DNA of 64,000 bases from Methylobacterium sp. NEAU K. GTDB lineage: Bacteria > Pseudomonadota > Alphaproteobacteria > Rhizobiales > Beijerinckiaceae. The DNA lies in NCBI RefSeq assembly GCF_030700285.1, contig NZ_JAUYZJ010000018.1:1-64000 (forward strand), read 5' to 3'. The notes below the pieces were generated by a model. That model was not told the DNA's origin. It ran no database searches and saw nothing but the letters and a program-made list of their open reading frames with translations. A program made the translations under genes and the position numbers. This document shows, one piece after another, positions 49,775 through 61,952 of this stretch (within the stretch, counting starts at the first letter, position 1; the number at the start of each line of letters is the position of its first letter).

Positions 49775-50176
49775 ATGCGCCACGTCGCACCCTTCGCCGC
49801 CCTGATGCTCGCGGCCCTGCCGGCGCAGGCGCAGATCCGGAACGCGCCGGCGCCCCGCACCCTCGAATTCGCCGCCTACATCTTCGCCGCCTCGAACGTC
49901 TGCGGCTACCGGATCGGCACGGACGCGTTCGAGGCCCTGCTGGCGAAGCAGAACGTGCGGATCGACGACGTCCAGCCGCGCGGACCGTTCGGCAACCGCG
50001 TGCAGACGATGTTCACGCTCATGTCGAACCAGATGGCCGTCGATCGCGATCAGGCCTGCCTCGCGGTCGCGGGCGAGTACGGGCCGGAGGGCACGGTCGC
50101 ACGCAATGTCCTCCTGCCGGCGGGCGCGAATCCGGCAGCCCCCGCCCCGGCGGAACCCGCCAAGCCGGCGCAGTGA
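49775..50176 (+). CDS. Secreted hypothetical protein (133 aa)
   Basis: The protein begins with a signal peptide (MRHVAPFAALMLAALPAQAQ). The mature region contains two cysteines (SNVCGYRIG and DQACLAVAG), probably a disulphide, and ends in an Ala/Pro-rich tail (PAAPAPAEPAKPAQ). GAGGAA lies about 10 bases before the ATG. I do not recognise a family. It stands alone between the acyl-CoA synthetase-like piece and ung. Confidence 0.65.
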   Translation: MRHVAPFAALMLAALPAQAQIRNAPAPRTLEFAAYIFAASNVCGYRIGTDAFEALLAKQNVRIDDVQPRGPFGNRVQTMFTLMSNQMAVDRDQACLAVAGEYGPEGTVARNVLLPAGANPAAPAPAEPAKPAQ

Positions 50177-50268
50177 CGGCGAGCGCGGGCTTGGCCTGCG
50201 CGTCATCCGCCGAAGCGGCCGCCCGCGCCGGCGGATGACGCAACATCCGGGATCGCGGGAGAACCGCC

Positions 50269-50967
50269 CTATGACCCGCCGCCGAGGCGCCACTCGATCG
50301 GCCGCCCGCCGTTCTCGGAGAGCCAGCGGTTGGCGCGGCCGAACGGGTCGGACCCCGGGAAGTCCCGGGCGCGGTTGAGCGGCGAGGGGTGCCCGCTCTC
50401 GAAGACGCCGTGGCGTGCCGCGTCGATCAGCGCGGTCCGGGCGCGGGCCTGGGCGCCCCAGAGCAGGAAGACGGCGGGCTCCGGGCGCGCCGAGACGGCG
50501 GCGACCGCCTCGTCGGTGAGCGCCGCCCAGCCGTAGCGCAGATGCGCGCCGGCCTCGCTCGCCTCCACGGTGAGCGCACTGTTGAGGAGGAGCACGCCCT
50601 GCCGGGCCCACGGCGTCAGGTCGCCGCCGGCGGCACGGTCGGAGCCGGCCTCCGCCAGGATGACCCGGAGCGACGCGGGCAGCCGGCCCGAGCCCACGTA
50701 CGAGAAGGCGAGGCCGTTGGCGTCGCCCGGCGTGGGGTACGGGTCCTGCCCAAGGATGACGGCGCGGACGGCGGTCAGCGGCGTCTCGGTCAGCGCGCGG
50801 AAGATGTCGGCCGGCGCCGGCAGCACGCGCGCGCCCGCCGCGATCCGGGCGTCGACGCGGGCAGCCACGGTGTCGGCCTCCCCGTCCGCGAAGAACGGCA
50901 GCGCCAGCCACGGCGAACCGGAGGCACGGAAGGTGGCGAGGGCAGCGGTCACGGGCGTGTCGGTCAT
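50269..50967 (-). CDS. ung: Uracil-DNA glycosylase
   Basis: The enzyme removes uracil from DNA as the first step of base excision repair. The ATG start (MTDTPVTAALATFRASGSPW) gives 232 residues. The water-activating Asp75 lies in VILGQDPYPTPGDANGLAF. The C-terminal HPSPLN motif with its catalytic His is in GHPSPLNRARDFPGSDPFGR, and LLLNSALTVE is conserved. A family 1 Ung. Confidence 0.93.
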   Translation of the reverse strand: MTDTPVTAALATFRASGSPWLALPFFADGEADTVAARVDARIAAGARVLPAPADIFRALTETPLTAVRAVILGQDPYPTPGDANGLAFSYVGSGRLPASLRVILAEAGSDRAAGGDLTPWARQGVLLLNSALTVEASEAGAHLRYGWAALTDEAVAAVSARPEPAVFLLWGAQARARTALIDAARHGVFESGHPSPLNRARDFPGSDPFGRANRWLSENGGRPIEWRLGGGS

Positions 50968-51290
50968 CGGGTCTCGACTTTTCCAGGGAGGACGGCGGCC
51001 TGCGGCGAGATAAGCGGCCCGGCGCCCGGCGCCATTCTGCCGGCGGCTTGCGCCGACCGAGGGCGCCCGCGGTTGCGGGCCGGGGCCACGGTGATTAGGG
51101 AAGGTTGGTCGACCGCGTGCGGCGATATCGGTGCGGCATGTCGCTGCCGGCCTTCGCCGGGCAGTTCCGCACCCTACATGGGATCGCATCCGACACCGGG
51201 AAGCGTCCGGTCCAGGCCCAAGCGCGTGCGCCGGCTGCCGGGCATCTGAAGCCAGAGGAAGGACTCGGCGCGCGGCGCCGGAACGCTGCC

Positions 51291-52373
51291 ATGAACGAAC
51301 GCGTCGAACCCGCCGCGCTGGCGGAGAGCCGGCCCCTCGCATCCCGCGCGCCCGCGGCGGACGGCCTTCCGGCCGACCACCCGAAGGTCGCCTGGGGCCG
51401 CGTCGGCGTGCTCCTGATGAACCTCGGCACGCCCGAGGGCACGAGCTACTGGCCGATGCGGCGCTATCTCAAGGAGTTCCTATCGGACCGGCGCGTCATC
51501 GAGGTACCGCGCCTGATCTGGTGGCCGCTGCTCAACCTGATCATCCTGACCAAGCGCCCGGGGCCGAAGGGCCGCGACTACGCGAGCGTGTGGAACAACG
51601 CGCTGAACGAGGGGCCGCTCAAGACCATCACCCGCGGCCAGAGCGAGCGCCTCCAGGCGGCGATGGGCGATTCCGTCGTGGTCGACTGGGCGATGCGCTA
51701 CGGCAAGCCGGAGGTCGCCGGGCGGCTCCAGGCGCTCCTCGACCAGGGCTGCGACCGGATCCTGCTGGTGCCGCTCTACCCGCAATACGCCGCCGCCACG
51801 TCCGCCACCGCCTGCGACCAGGCGTTCCGGGCGCTGATGGACATGCGCTGGCAGCCGACGGTGCGGGTGTCGCCCCCCTACCACGACGATCCGGTCTACA
51901 TCGCCGCGATGGCCGATTCGATTCGCGAAGGCCTCGCCAAGCTCGACTTCGAGCCCGAGGTGATCCTCACCTCCTTCCACGGGGTGCCGCGGAGCTACCT
52001 GCTCAAGGGCGACCCCTACCATTGCCAATGCCTCAAGACCGGGCGGCTGATCCGGGAGGCCCTGGGCCTGTCACCCGAGCGCATGAAGGTGACGTTCCAG
52101 TCGCGCTTCGGCAACGAGGAATGGCTGAAGCCCTACACCGACGAGACCGTGACGGAACTGGCGAAGTCCGGCGTCAAGCGCATGGCGATCGTCGCCCCCG
52201 GCTTCACGGCGGATTGCCTGGAGACGCTGGAGGAACTCGACGGCGAGAACCGCCACTATTTCGAGGAGAACGGCGGGGAGCGCTTCGCCTACATCCCCTG
52301 CCTGAACGATTCCGATCTCGGCATGCGGGTGATCGAGCACGTCGTGCGCCGCGAACTCCAGGGCTGGCTCTGA
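51291..52373 (+). CDS. hemH: Ferrochelatase
   Basis: The enzyme inserts ferrous iron into protoporphyrin IX in the last step of haem synthesis. The ATG start gives 360 residues with a 35-residue non-conserved N-terminus before VGVLLMNLGTPEGTSYW. Conserved elements are MRRYLKEFLSDRRVIE, LVPLYPQYAAATSATA, LTSFHGVPRSYLLKGDPY with the metal-chelating His, and VTFQSRFGNEEWLKPYTD. The ribosome site is weak. Monocistronic by its surroundings. Confidence 0.95.
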   Translation: MNERVEPAALAESRPLASRAPAADGLPADHPKVAWGRVGVLLMNLGTPEGTSYWPMRRYLKEFLSDRRVIEVPRLIWWPLLNLIILTKRPGPKGRDYASVWNNALNEGPLKTITRGQSERLQAAMGDSVVVDWAMRYGKPEVAGRLQALLDQGCDRILLVPLYPQYAAATSATACDQAFRALMDMRWQPTVRVSPPYHDDPVYIAAMADSIREGLAKLDFEPEVILTSFHGVPRSYLLKGDPYHCQCLKTGRLIREALGLSPERMKVTFQSRFGNEEWLKPYTDETVTELAKSGVKRMAIVAPGFTADCLETLEELDGENRHYFEENGGERFAYIPCLNDSDLGMRVIEHVVRRELQGWL

Positions 52374-52468
52374 GGGAAAGCGTCCGGGCGCCGCTTGCGG
52401 ATGGCCCGGGCCGACCTATCATCCTCCGAAGCTGGACGGTTTCCACGATCCGGCGCCTGGAGGATCAC

Positions 52469-52627
52469 ATGGCGTTCTTCATCGGGATCGCATGTCCCTG
52501 GCTCCTGATCGCCGTGCTCGATCGGATCGCCGAAGGCCGCCGCACGGCGGAACTCGCCGCTCTCGGGGTCACGGCACCGCCGCCGCCTGCGAGCTCCGCC
52601 TACCTGCATCCCGACCGGCCGTATTGA
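52469..52627 (+). CDS. Small membrane protein (52 aa)
   Basis: A 52-codon gene with GGAGG five bases before the ATG. It has one N-terminal hydrophobic helix (MAFFIGIACPWLLIAVL) and a soluble tail with a Pro run (APPPPASSAYLHPDRPY). No family recognised. It lies about 95 nt after hemH on the same strand. Confidence 0.6.
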   Translation: MAFFIGIACPWLLIAVLDRIAEGRRTAELAALGVTAPPPPASSAYLHPDRPY

Positions 52628-52699
52628 GGGATCGAGGCGACCAAGATCGCCGGTCCTCCAAAGACTCGCGAGTTTCCTGGCCGTCCGACCCACTCCTGA

Positions 52700-52733
52700 T
52701 CATTCCGGGGCCGCGAAGCGGAGCCCGGAATGA
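52700..52733. repeat. REP-like palindrome
   Basis: TCATTCCGGG (52700-52709) and CCCGGAATGA (52724-52733) are perfect 10-bp arms; the 14-nt interior contains a nested CCGC-GAA-GCGG hairpin. Sequences of this type occur as repeated extragenic palindromes in Methylobacterium and Bradyrhizobium relatives (general knowledge, copy number not checked). Confidence 0.7.
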
Positions 52734-52780
52734 CAACGTATTTTATTCTGCGGGCGTCACGTCACCGGTTGAAGAGCAGA

Positions 52781-52806
52781 TCTGAGAAACCGTCGCATTT
52801 CTCAGA
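52781..52806. repeat. Second inverted repeat in the same spacer
   Basis: TCTGAGAAA (52781-52789) and TTTCTCAGA (52798-52806) are perfect 9-bp arms around an 8-nt loop. It could act as a terminator-like or element-end structure between the convergent small gene and the parvulin gene. Confidence 0.6.
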
Positions 52807-52870
52807 GTAGCCTTCCCCGGCGGTCGCCCTCCCCGAGCCAGAGAGGGGGATGCCGCAGGGTCCTACCCGG

Positions 52871-53782
52871 TCACGGCTTCTTCGTTTCCGGCGCAGGCTG
52901 CGCCGTCGCGGGCGCCGCGTCGGTGCGGTCGATCTTGGCCTGCGAGCGGAGCTTCAGGATCAGGTCCTGCTGCGCCTTGCGGATCAGGTGCTGGTCGATC
53001 TGCTCCTTCAGCTCGTCGAAGGTCGGCTGCGGCTTGGTGCGCTTCTCCTCGACCTTGATGACGTGCCAGCCGAACTGCGTCTTGACCGGGTCCGAAACTT
53101 GGCCGGGCTTCATCGCAAAGGCGGCGTTGGCGAAATCCGGGACCATCCGTTCCTTGGTGAACCAGCCGAGATCGCCGCCCTCGGCCTTCGAGCCCGGATC
53201 CTTCGAGGTCTCGGCCGCGACCTTGGCGAAATCCTCGCCGCCCTTGATCCGCGTGGCGATGTTCTTCGCGTCGGCCTCGTTGTCGACCAGGATGTGGCGC
53301 GCGTGCACCTCCTCCTCCGGCTTCATGAGCTTGACGGTCTGGTCGTAGACCGCGTGCTCCGCCTCGGGCGTGACTGAGCGCTTGGCCTCCTGCTCCAGGT
53401 AGTCGTCGAGCAGCAGCTTGTCGCGGAAATAGGCGAGCTTGCGCTTGAAGTCCGGCGTGTCGCCGATCTTGGCGGCCTCGGCGGCCTGCGCGCCGACCCG
53501 CAGGTCGACCATGTAGTCGACCAGCAGGGTCTTCTTCTGCGCGTCGTCGACCCCCGGAAGGGACAGGGCCGGGTCGTCGGCCGCGATCGCGAGATCGCCC
53601 TGCGTGATCGGCTTGCCGTTGACGCTGGCGACCACCGTGTCCGGCCCCGGAGCGGCGGCCGGCGTGCTGGCTGCGGGCGTCGGGGCCGGAGCCTTCTGGG
53701 GCGCCTGCGCCAACGCGAATCCGGGCATCGCGAGCATCAGGGCAAGCGCGCTCGCGCGCCGGAGGAGGGCGGTGTTCGGCAT
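52871..53782 (-). CDS. Periplasmic parvulin-type peptidyl-prolyl isomerase
   Basis: The 303-residue folding factor has an N-terminal signal peptide (LALMLAMPGFALA). A SurA-like helical domain surrounds a parvulin PPIase domain in the centre-right: VHARHILVDNEADAKNIATR, SKAEGGDLGWFTKERMVPDF and FGWHVIKVEEKR. A Pro/Lys-rich tail ends TAQPAPETKKP. It is divergent from secA, so an export-related pairing is plausible. It is a PrsA/SurA-like folding factor for envelope proteins. Confidence 0.92.
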   Translation of the reverse strand: MPNTALLRRASALALMLAMPGFALAQAPQKAPAPTPAASTPAAAPGPDTVVASVNGKPITQGDLAIAADDPALSLPGVDDAQKKTLLVDYMVDLRVGAQAAEAAKIGDTPDFKRKLAYFRDKLLLDDYLEQEAKRSVTPEAEHAVYDQTVKLMKPEEEVHARHILVDNEADAKNIATRIKGGEDFAKVAAETSKDPGSKAEGGDLGWFTKERMVPDFANAAFAMKPGQVSDPVKTQFGWHVIKVEEKRTKPQPTFDELKEQIDQHLIRKAQQDLILKLRSQAKIDRTDAAPATAQPAPETKKP

Positions 53783-54044
53783 GCTGGCGTAGTCCTCGAC
53801 TGACGTCTCGTCGCCGCACCTGTTGAGGCCGGGCGGCAGGCCGCGGCACAGGTGGCCCGCGTGGCGCGAGAAGGCAAGCGCCGCAGTTTCGCGCCGTTCG
53901 GAACCGCCGCCGGGCCCCGGCGCGTTTGATGCCGCCTCTTTCAGGTGCACCGGGCGATGTTTACCTCTATAAGCCCGGCCAACTCCGCCAAGGCCGGCCC
54001 GCCACGCTCGCACGTGGGCGGGCTCGCGCGTCTGCAGGTCAACG

Positions 54045-56939
<2,895 letters not shown>

Positions 56940-56952
56940 GGCGGCCTTCGCC

Positions 56953-57624
56953 ATGGCCGCGCGGACGGTCTTCGTCGCCGGCGCCGGCACCGAGATCGGC
57001 AAGACCTACGTCACCGCGGCGCTCACCCGGCGCCTTCGGGCGCGGGGCCGTCCGATCCGGACGCTGAAGCCGCTCGCGAGCGGCGTTCCGCCGCTCGGCG
57101 ACCCGGCCTTCGCCGAGAGCGACACCGCCCGGTTGCTCGACGCCCAGGACATCGCCGTCGACGACGCCACCGTCGAGGCCTGCTCGCCCTGGCGGTTCTC
57201 GGCGCCGCTCTCGCCCGATCAGGCGGCCGTGCTGGAGGGCCGGTCCCTGGCGCTGCCCGACCTCGTCGCCTGGTGCCGGGCGCAGATCGCCGGCACCGAG
57301 GGGACGCTGCTGATCGAGGGCGTCGGCGGCCTGATGAGCCCAGTGACCGAGACGGCGACCGGACTCGACTGGCTCCGGGCGCTCGGCGTGCCCGCGCTGC
57401 TCGTCTCCGGCAGCTATCTTGGGGCGATCAGCCACGCGCTGACCGCCTGCGAGACCCTGCGCCTGCACGGCGTTCCGCTGCTCGCCGTGGCGGTCAGCGA
57501 GAGCGAGGGGGCGCCGGCACCGCCCGCCACCGTGGCCGCATCGATCGGCCGCCATGCGGGCGTGCCGGTCTTTCGCCTGAGGCGCGACGAGGCTTGCCCC
57601 GACGCGCTCGCCGACCTGATCTGA
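56953..57624 (+). CDS. bioD: Dethiobiotin synthase
   Basis: The enzyme closes the ureido ring to make dethiobiotin from 7,8-diaminononanoate, CO2 and ATP. The 223 residues contain the P-loop-like GAGTEIGKTYVTAAL, the KPLASGV lysine motif and LLIEGVGGLMSPVTE. The gene is separate from any other bio gene in the window; it starts 13 nt after secA on the same strand and may be cotranscribed with it. Confidence 0.93.
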   Translation: MAARTVFVAGAGTEIGKTYVTAALTRRLRARGRPIRTLKPLASGVPPLGDPAFAESDTARLLDAQDIAVDDATVEACSPWRFSAPLSPDQAAVLEGRSLALPDLVAWCRAQIAGTEGTLLIEGVGGLMSPVTETATGLDWLRALGVPALLVSGSYLGAISHALTACETLRLHGVPLLAVAVSESEGAPAPPATVAASIGRHAGVPVFRLRRDEACPDALADLI

Positions 57625-57762
57625 CGGGGGCTTCGGATCCCGGTCCGGCGCTGGACGGAGCAGCAGCAGTCGCTACCTGTCCGGTGGTGGCGAAAGGCCC
57701 AGCTTCGGGATAGCCGGGTCGGCGATGCGGAAATCCGGTATGTGGCCTGCGGGAGCCGTTCG

Positions 57763-59706
57763 TTGAGTCAGTCCCTTGCTCCTGAGGCGAATCCAGGCTC
57801 CGAGGGCGGGGCGGACGAGGCCCAGCCCGGCCGAGGCCGGCTGCGGCCGGCACTCGTCTTCGGCGCGCTGGGCGTCGTCTACGGGGACATCGGCACGAGT
57901 CCGCTCTACGCCTTCAAGGAGGCAGTGAAGGCCGCGACCGCCGGCGGCGCGGCGGTGCCGGCGGCGGCCACCGGGGCGGTGTCGCTGATCCTGTGGTCGC
58001 TGATCCTGATCGTCTCGCTGAAATACGCGGTGCTGATCCTGCGGGCCGACAACCGGGGCGAGGGCGGCATCGTGGCGATGCTGGCGCTGCTCGGCGCACG
58101 GCAGGCGCGGCCCGGAACCTGGAAGGCGCTGCTGCTGGTGGTCGGGCTGATCGGCGCGGCGCTGCTGTACGGCGACGGGGCGATCACGCCGGCGATCTCG
58201 GTGCTCTCCGCCATCGAAGGCCTGAAGGTCGACGCGCCGGCGCTCGGACATTTCGTCGTGCCGATCACCATCGTGATCCTGCTCGCTCTGTTCATGGTGC
58301 AGCACAAGGGCGTGGCCGTGATCGGCCGGGTGTTCGGCCCGGTGATGCTCGTCTGGTTCGTCGTGCTCGCGGCGCTCGGGATCGGCGGCATCCTCGGCAG
58401 GCCCGAGATCCTGGCGGCGCTGAACCCGCTCCGGGCACTCGATTTCATGCTGCATGCGGGCTGGCACGTGAGCTTCGCGATGCTGGGTGCGGCCTTCCTG
58501 GCGGTGACCGGCGGCGAGGCGATGTACGCCGATCTCGGCCATTTCGGCGCCCTGCCGATCCGCGCGGCGTGGTTCGGCCTCGTGCTGCCCGCCCTGGTGC
58601 TCAATTATTTCGGCCAGGGTGCGCTGCTGCTCGCCGCGCCGGACGCCCTGGAGAACCCGTTCTTCCGGCTGTGCCCGGACTGGGGGCACCTGCCGCTCAT
58701 CCTCCTCGCCACGATGGCCACGATCATCGCCTCGCAGGCGATCATCTCCGGCGTGTTCTCCCTGACCCAGCAGTCGATCCAGCTCGGGTTCCTGCCGGCC
58801 ATGCGCATCGTCCAGACGGCGCGGGACGAGCGCGGCCAGATCTACGTGCCGGCGGTGAACTGGCTGCTGGCGGCCGCGACCCTGGTGGCGGTGGTGATGT
58901 TCGGTTCCTCCGACGCGCTGGCCGGTGCCTACGGAATCGCGGTCTCGGCGCTGATGGGCATCACCACCCTGCTGGCCGCCCTGATCGCCCTGCGGTGGGG
59001 CTACAACCCGATCCTGGTCTGCGCGGTCAACGGCGTCTTCCTCGCCATCGACAGCGTGTTCTTCGCGGCCAACAGCGTGAAGATCCTGGAGGGCGGCTGG
59101 TTTCCCCTCATCCTCGCGGGGATCGTCGCGCTGATGATGCTCACCTGGAAGAAGGGCAACGAACTCGTCGAGCAGGCGCGGGTCGCGATGCGGCAGCCGG
59201 AGGACGCGTTCCTGTCCGGTCTCCAGCACCGCGACCTGCTGCGCCTGCCCGGCACGGCGGCGTTCCTGTCAGCGGCCGAGCACGGGATCCCGCTGCACCT
59301 CTCACGCTTCGTCGAGCGCAACCGCGCCCTGATGGAGCGGATCCTGATCATCACCGCCCAGTATGAGGAGACGCCGACCGTCCCGGTGGCACGGCGGGCG
59401 CACGTGACGATCCTGGCGCCGGACTTCTACCGGGTGATCCTGCGCTACGGCTTCATGGAGGAGGCCTCGATCCCGGAGGGACTGGCCTGCGCGGTCGAAT
59501 CCCGCCACCTCCCGCCGCACGCGATCGACGACCTGACCGTGTTCGTCGGGCACGAGACGATCATTCCGAAGAGCGACAACCTCGGCATGGCGAACTGGCG
59601 CGAGAACCTGTTCGCCTTCATGCAGCGCAATGCCGAGCGCACCGGCGCGTTCTTCGGGGTGCCGACCCGCCAGGTGGTCGAGGTCGGCACCGAGATCGAG
59701 ATCTGA
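57763..59706 (+). CDS. kup: Low-affinity potassium transporter Kup
   Basis: This K+ uptake protein (proton symport) has about 12 transmembrane segments and a cytoplasmic C-terminal domain. It contains ALGVVYGDIGTSPLYAFKEA near the N-terminus, LLYGDGAITPAISVLSA and the GGWFPL-type segment VKILEGGWFPLILA. I use a TTG start (MSQSLAPEANPGSEGG) with GGGAG nine bases upstream, giving 647 residues; a GTG seven codons earlier is the alternative. Confidence 0.94.
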   Translation: MSQSLAPEANPGSEGGADEAQPGRGRLRPALVFGALGVVYGDIGTSPLYAFKEAVKAATAGGAAVPAAATGAVSLILWSLILIVSLKYAVLILRADNRGEGGIVAMLALLGARQARPGTWKALLLVVGLIGAALLYGDGAITPAISVLSAIEGLKVDAPALGHFVVPITIVILLALFMVQHKGVAVIGRVFGPVMLVWFVVLAALGIGGILGRPEILAALNPLRALDFMLHAGWHVSFAMLGAAFLAVTGGEAMYADLGHFGALPIRAAWFGLVLPALVLNYFGQGALLLAAPDALENPFFRLCPDWGHLPLILLATMATIIASQAIISGVFSLTQQSIQLGFLPAMRIVQTARDERGQIYVPAVNWLLAAATLVAVVMFGSSDALAGAYGIAVSALMGITTLLAALIALRWGYNPILVCAVNGVFLAIDSVFFAANSVKILEGGWFPLILAGIVALMMLTWKKGNELVEQARVAMRQPEDAFLSGLQHRDLLRLPGTAAFLSAAEHGIPLHLSRFVERNRALMERILIITAQYEETPTVPVARRAHVTILAPDFYRVILRYGFMEEASIPEGLACAVESRHLPPHAIDDLTVFVGHETIIPKSDNLGMANWRENLFAFMQRNAERTGAFFGVPTRQVVEVGTEIEI

Positions 59707-59912
59707 TCGGACCTGATCGGGCGTGAACGACGCGGTACCGCCGCGACCGGGACCCGGGGGGGGTTCGCCGCCGGCGATCACCTCGACGATGGATGCCCGG
59801 GGTCAGGGGACTGTCATAAGAGGATGCTCGCTCGCGCTCCGGACGGCATCCTTCCGCGCCCGATTTCCAGGGTAACCCCACAGAAACTTGAGGCTCCGCT
59901 TCGGGCGCGAGC

Positions 59913-59937
59913 GGAACCGCGGCCCGGCGTCATCGTT
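59913..59937 (+). promoter_or_regulatory. Candidate EcfG (general stress) promoter
   Basis: GGAAC (59913-59917), exactly 16 nt, then CGTT (59934-59937). This fits the alphaproteobacterial PhyR-EcfG promoter pattern GGAAC-N16/17-CGTT. It lies 55 nt before a CsbD-like gene, a class of proteins known as stress-induced. Confidence 0.6.
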
Positions 59938-59992
59938 CCGCCCCGACACAGGCGACGCACGTCGACGGCGGTCGCTGGATCGGAGGGAAACC

Positions 59993-60397
59993 ATGAACAG
60001 GGATCATTTAGAGGGCGGGGTCCGCCACCTGCGGGGCCGGGTGAAGACGGCGGCGGGCGCGGTCCGCGGCCGGCCCGGCACGCAGCTCGACGGAGCCTAC
60101 GATCAGGCAGCCGGCGCCGCACAATACGCCTACGGCGAGGCGCGCGACGCCGTGCGCGATCTGCGCCACGGCGGCGAGCACTTGGTGGAGGAGGGCCGCA
60201 CCCGCTTTCGGCAGGTCAGCGATCGTGGGCACGCCCTGGCCGATGAGGCCATCGAACGCGGGCAGCATTACCGCGACCGAGCAGTCCGCCACGGTCGCAG
60301 CCTTGCCGAGCGAGCGGACGAGAACCGCGCCACCACCCTCGCCCTCGTGGCCGCCGTGGCCTTCGGCCTCGGCTGGCTGGCGCGGCCCAGCCGCTGA
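59993..60397 (+). CDS. CsbD-like stress protein with C-terminal membrane helix
   Basis: The 134-residue protein starts MNRDHLEGGVRHLRGRVKTA with GGAGGG upstream. The N-terminal 60 residues resemble CsbD proteins (hydrophilic, stress-related). The middle is charged and amphipathic (AIERGQHYRDRAVRHGRSLA), and one hydrophobic helix closes it (TTLALVAAVAFGLGWLA). A candidate EcfG promoter upstream supports stress control. Exact function unknown. Confidence 0.8.
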   Translation: MNRDHLEGGVRHLRGRVKTAAGAVRGRPGTQLDGAYDQAAGAAQYAYGEARDAVRDLRHGGEHLVEEGRTRFRQVSDRGHALADEAIERGQHYRDRAVRHGRSLAERADENRATTLALVAAVAFGLGWLARPSR

Positions 60398-60458
60398 GAG
60401 GGCCTGCGCGTTCCGCGGCGGGGCGGGCGGCGATGCGGCCGCCCCGCAGACATGAACG

Positions 60459-60476
60459 CATAAAGACATCTTTATG
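60459..60476. promoter_or_regulatory. SahR-like operator upstream of ahcY
   Basis: CATAAAGA (60459-60466), CA, TCTTTATG (60469-60476) is a perfect inverted repeat in an otherwise GC-rich stretch, 75 nt before ahcY. Its sequence resembles the ATAAAGATATCTTTAT-type sites attributed to the ArsR-family regulator SahR and methionine-cycle genes in Proteobacteria (recalled, not searched). Confidence 0.6.
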
Positions 60477-60551
60477 TCTTGATTGCTTCATAGGCCGCGA
60501 GGTGGTAGGGGCTGCCCCCGAACCGCAACGCGAACACGGAGCCATCGACTC

Positions 60552-61952
60552 ATGGCCAAGGATTACATCGTCAAGGACATCGGGCTGGCCGATTACGGCC
60601 GCAAGGAGATCTCGATCGCCGAGACGGAGATGCCGGGCCTGATGGCGGTCCGCGAGGAGTACGGCGCCGCGCAGCCCCTGAAGGGCGCGAAGATCGCCGG
60701 CTCGCTCCACATGACGATCCAGACCGCGGTGCTGATCGAGACCCTGAAGGCGCTCGGCGCCGACATCCGCTGGGTCTCCTGCAACATCTACTCGACCCAG
60801 GACCACGCCGCCGCCGCCGTTGCGGCCGCCGGCATCCCGGTCTTCGCCGTGAAGGGCGAGACCCTGGAGGAGTACTGGGACTACACCTCGCGCCTGTTCG
60901 ACTGGCATGGCGGCGGCATGCCGAACATGATCCTCGACGACGGCGGCGACGCCACCATGTTCGTCCATCTCGGCCTGCGCGCCGAGCGCGGCGACACCGC
61001 CTTCCTCGACAAGCCCGAGAGCGAGGAGGAGGAGATCTTCTTCGCGCTGCTCAAGAAGAAGCTCGCCGAGAAGCCGAAGGGCTGGTTCGCCGGTCTGGCC
61101 GACAGCATCAAGGGCGTCTCCGAGGAGACCACCACGGGCGTCCACCGCCTCTACGTGCTGGCCAAGGAGGGTAAGCTGCTCTTCCCGGCGATCAACGTGA
61201 ACGACTCGGTCACAAAGTCGAAGTTCGACAACCTCTACGGCTGCCGCGAGTCGCTGGTGGACGGCATCCGCCGCGGTACCGACGTGATGATGGCCGGCAA
61301 GGTCGCCATGGTGGCGGGCTTCGGCGACGTCGGCAAGGGCTCGGCCTCGTCGCTGCGCCATGCCGGCTGCCGCGTCCTCGTCTCCGAGGTCGATCCGATC
61401 TGCGCCCTGCAGGCGGCCATGGAGGGCTACGAGGTCGTCACCATGGAAGACGCCGCGCCGCGCGCCGACATTTTCGTGACCGCCACGGGCAACAAGGACA
61501 TCATCACCCTCGATCACATGCGGGCGATGAAGGACCGGGCGATCGTCTGCAACATCGGCCACTTCGACAACGAGATTCAGGTCGCCGGCCTGAAAAATCT
61601 GAAGTGGAACAACATCAAGCCGCAGGTCGACGAGATCGAGTTCGCCGACGGCCACCGCATCATCCTCCTGTCGGAGGGCCGCCTGGTGAACCTCGGCAAC
61701 GCCACCGGACACCCGTCCTTCGTGATGTCGGCCTCGTTCACCAACCAGACGCTCGCCCAGATCGAGCTCTGGACCAACCCGGGCAAGTACCAAAAGCAGG
61801 TCTACACCCTGCCGAAGGCCCTGGACGAGAAGGTGGCGGCGCTCCACCTCGAGAAGATCGGCGCCAAGCTGTCGAAGCTGCGCCCCGATCAGGCCTCCTA
61901 TATCGGCGTCTCCGAATCCGGCCCGTTCAAGCCGGAGCATTACCGCTACTGA
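60552..61952 (+). CDS. ahcY: S-adenosylhomocysteine hydrolase
   Basis: The NAD-dependent enzyme splits S-adenosylhomocysteine into adenosine and homocysteine, relieving product inhibition of methyltransferases (such as the CheR above). The ATG start ([19 protein letters not shown]) gives 466 residues. Markers are [19 protein letters not shown], the NAD motif [28 protein letters not shown] and the end [12 protein letters not shown] SahR-like operator lies upstream. In Hyphomicrobiales ahcY is often next to a DivL-like gene, as here. Confidence 0.98.
   Translation: MAKDYIVKDIGLADYGRKEISIAETEMPGLMAVREEYGAAQPLKGAKIAGSLHMTIQTAVLIETLKALGADIRWVSCNIYSTQDHAAAAVAAAGIPVFAVKGETLEEYWDYTSRLFDWHGGGMPNMILDDGGDATMFVHLGLRAERGDTAFLDKPESEEEEIFFALLKKKLAEKPKGWFAGLADSIKGVSEETTTGVHRLYVLAKEGKLLFPAINVNDSVTKSKFDNLYGCRESLVDGIRRGTDVMMAGKVAMVAGFGDVGKGSASSLRHAGCRVLVSEVDPICALQAAMEGYEVVTMEDAAPRADIFVTATGNKDIITLDHMRAMKDRAIVCNIGHFDNEIQVAGLKNLKWNNIKPQVDEIEFADGHRIILLSEGRLVNLGNATGHPSFVMSASFTNQTLAQIELWTNPGKYQKQVYTLPKALDEKVAALHLEKIGAKLSKLRPDQASYIGVSESGPFKPEHYRY

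Noticed and set aside
60480..60551. SAM or SAH riboswitch in the ahcY leader
   Set aside because: I looked for the conserved cores of SAM-II and SAH riboswitches and saw none; only the palindromic operator stands out.
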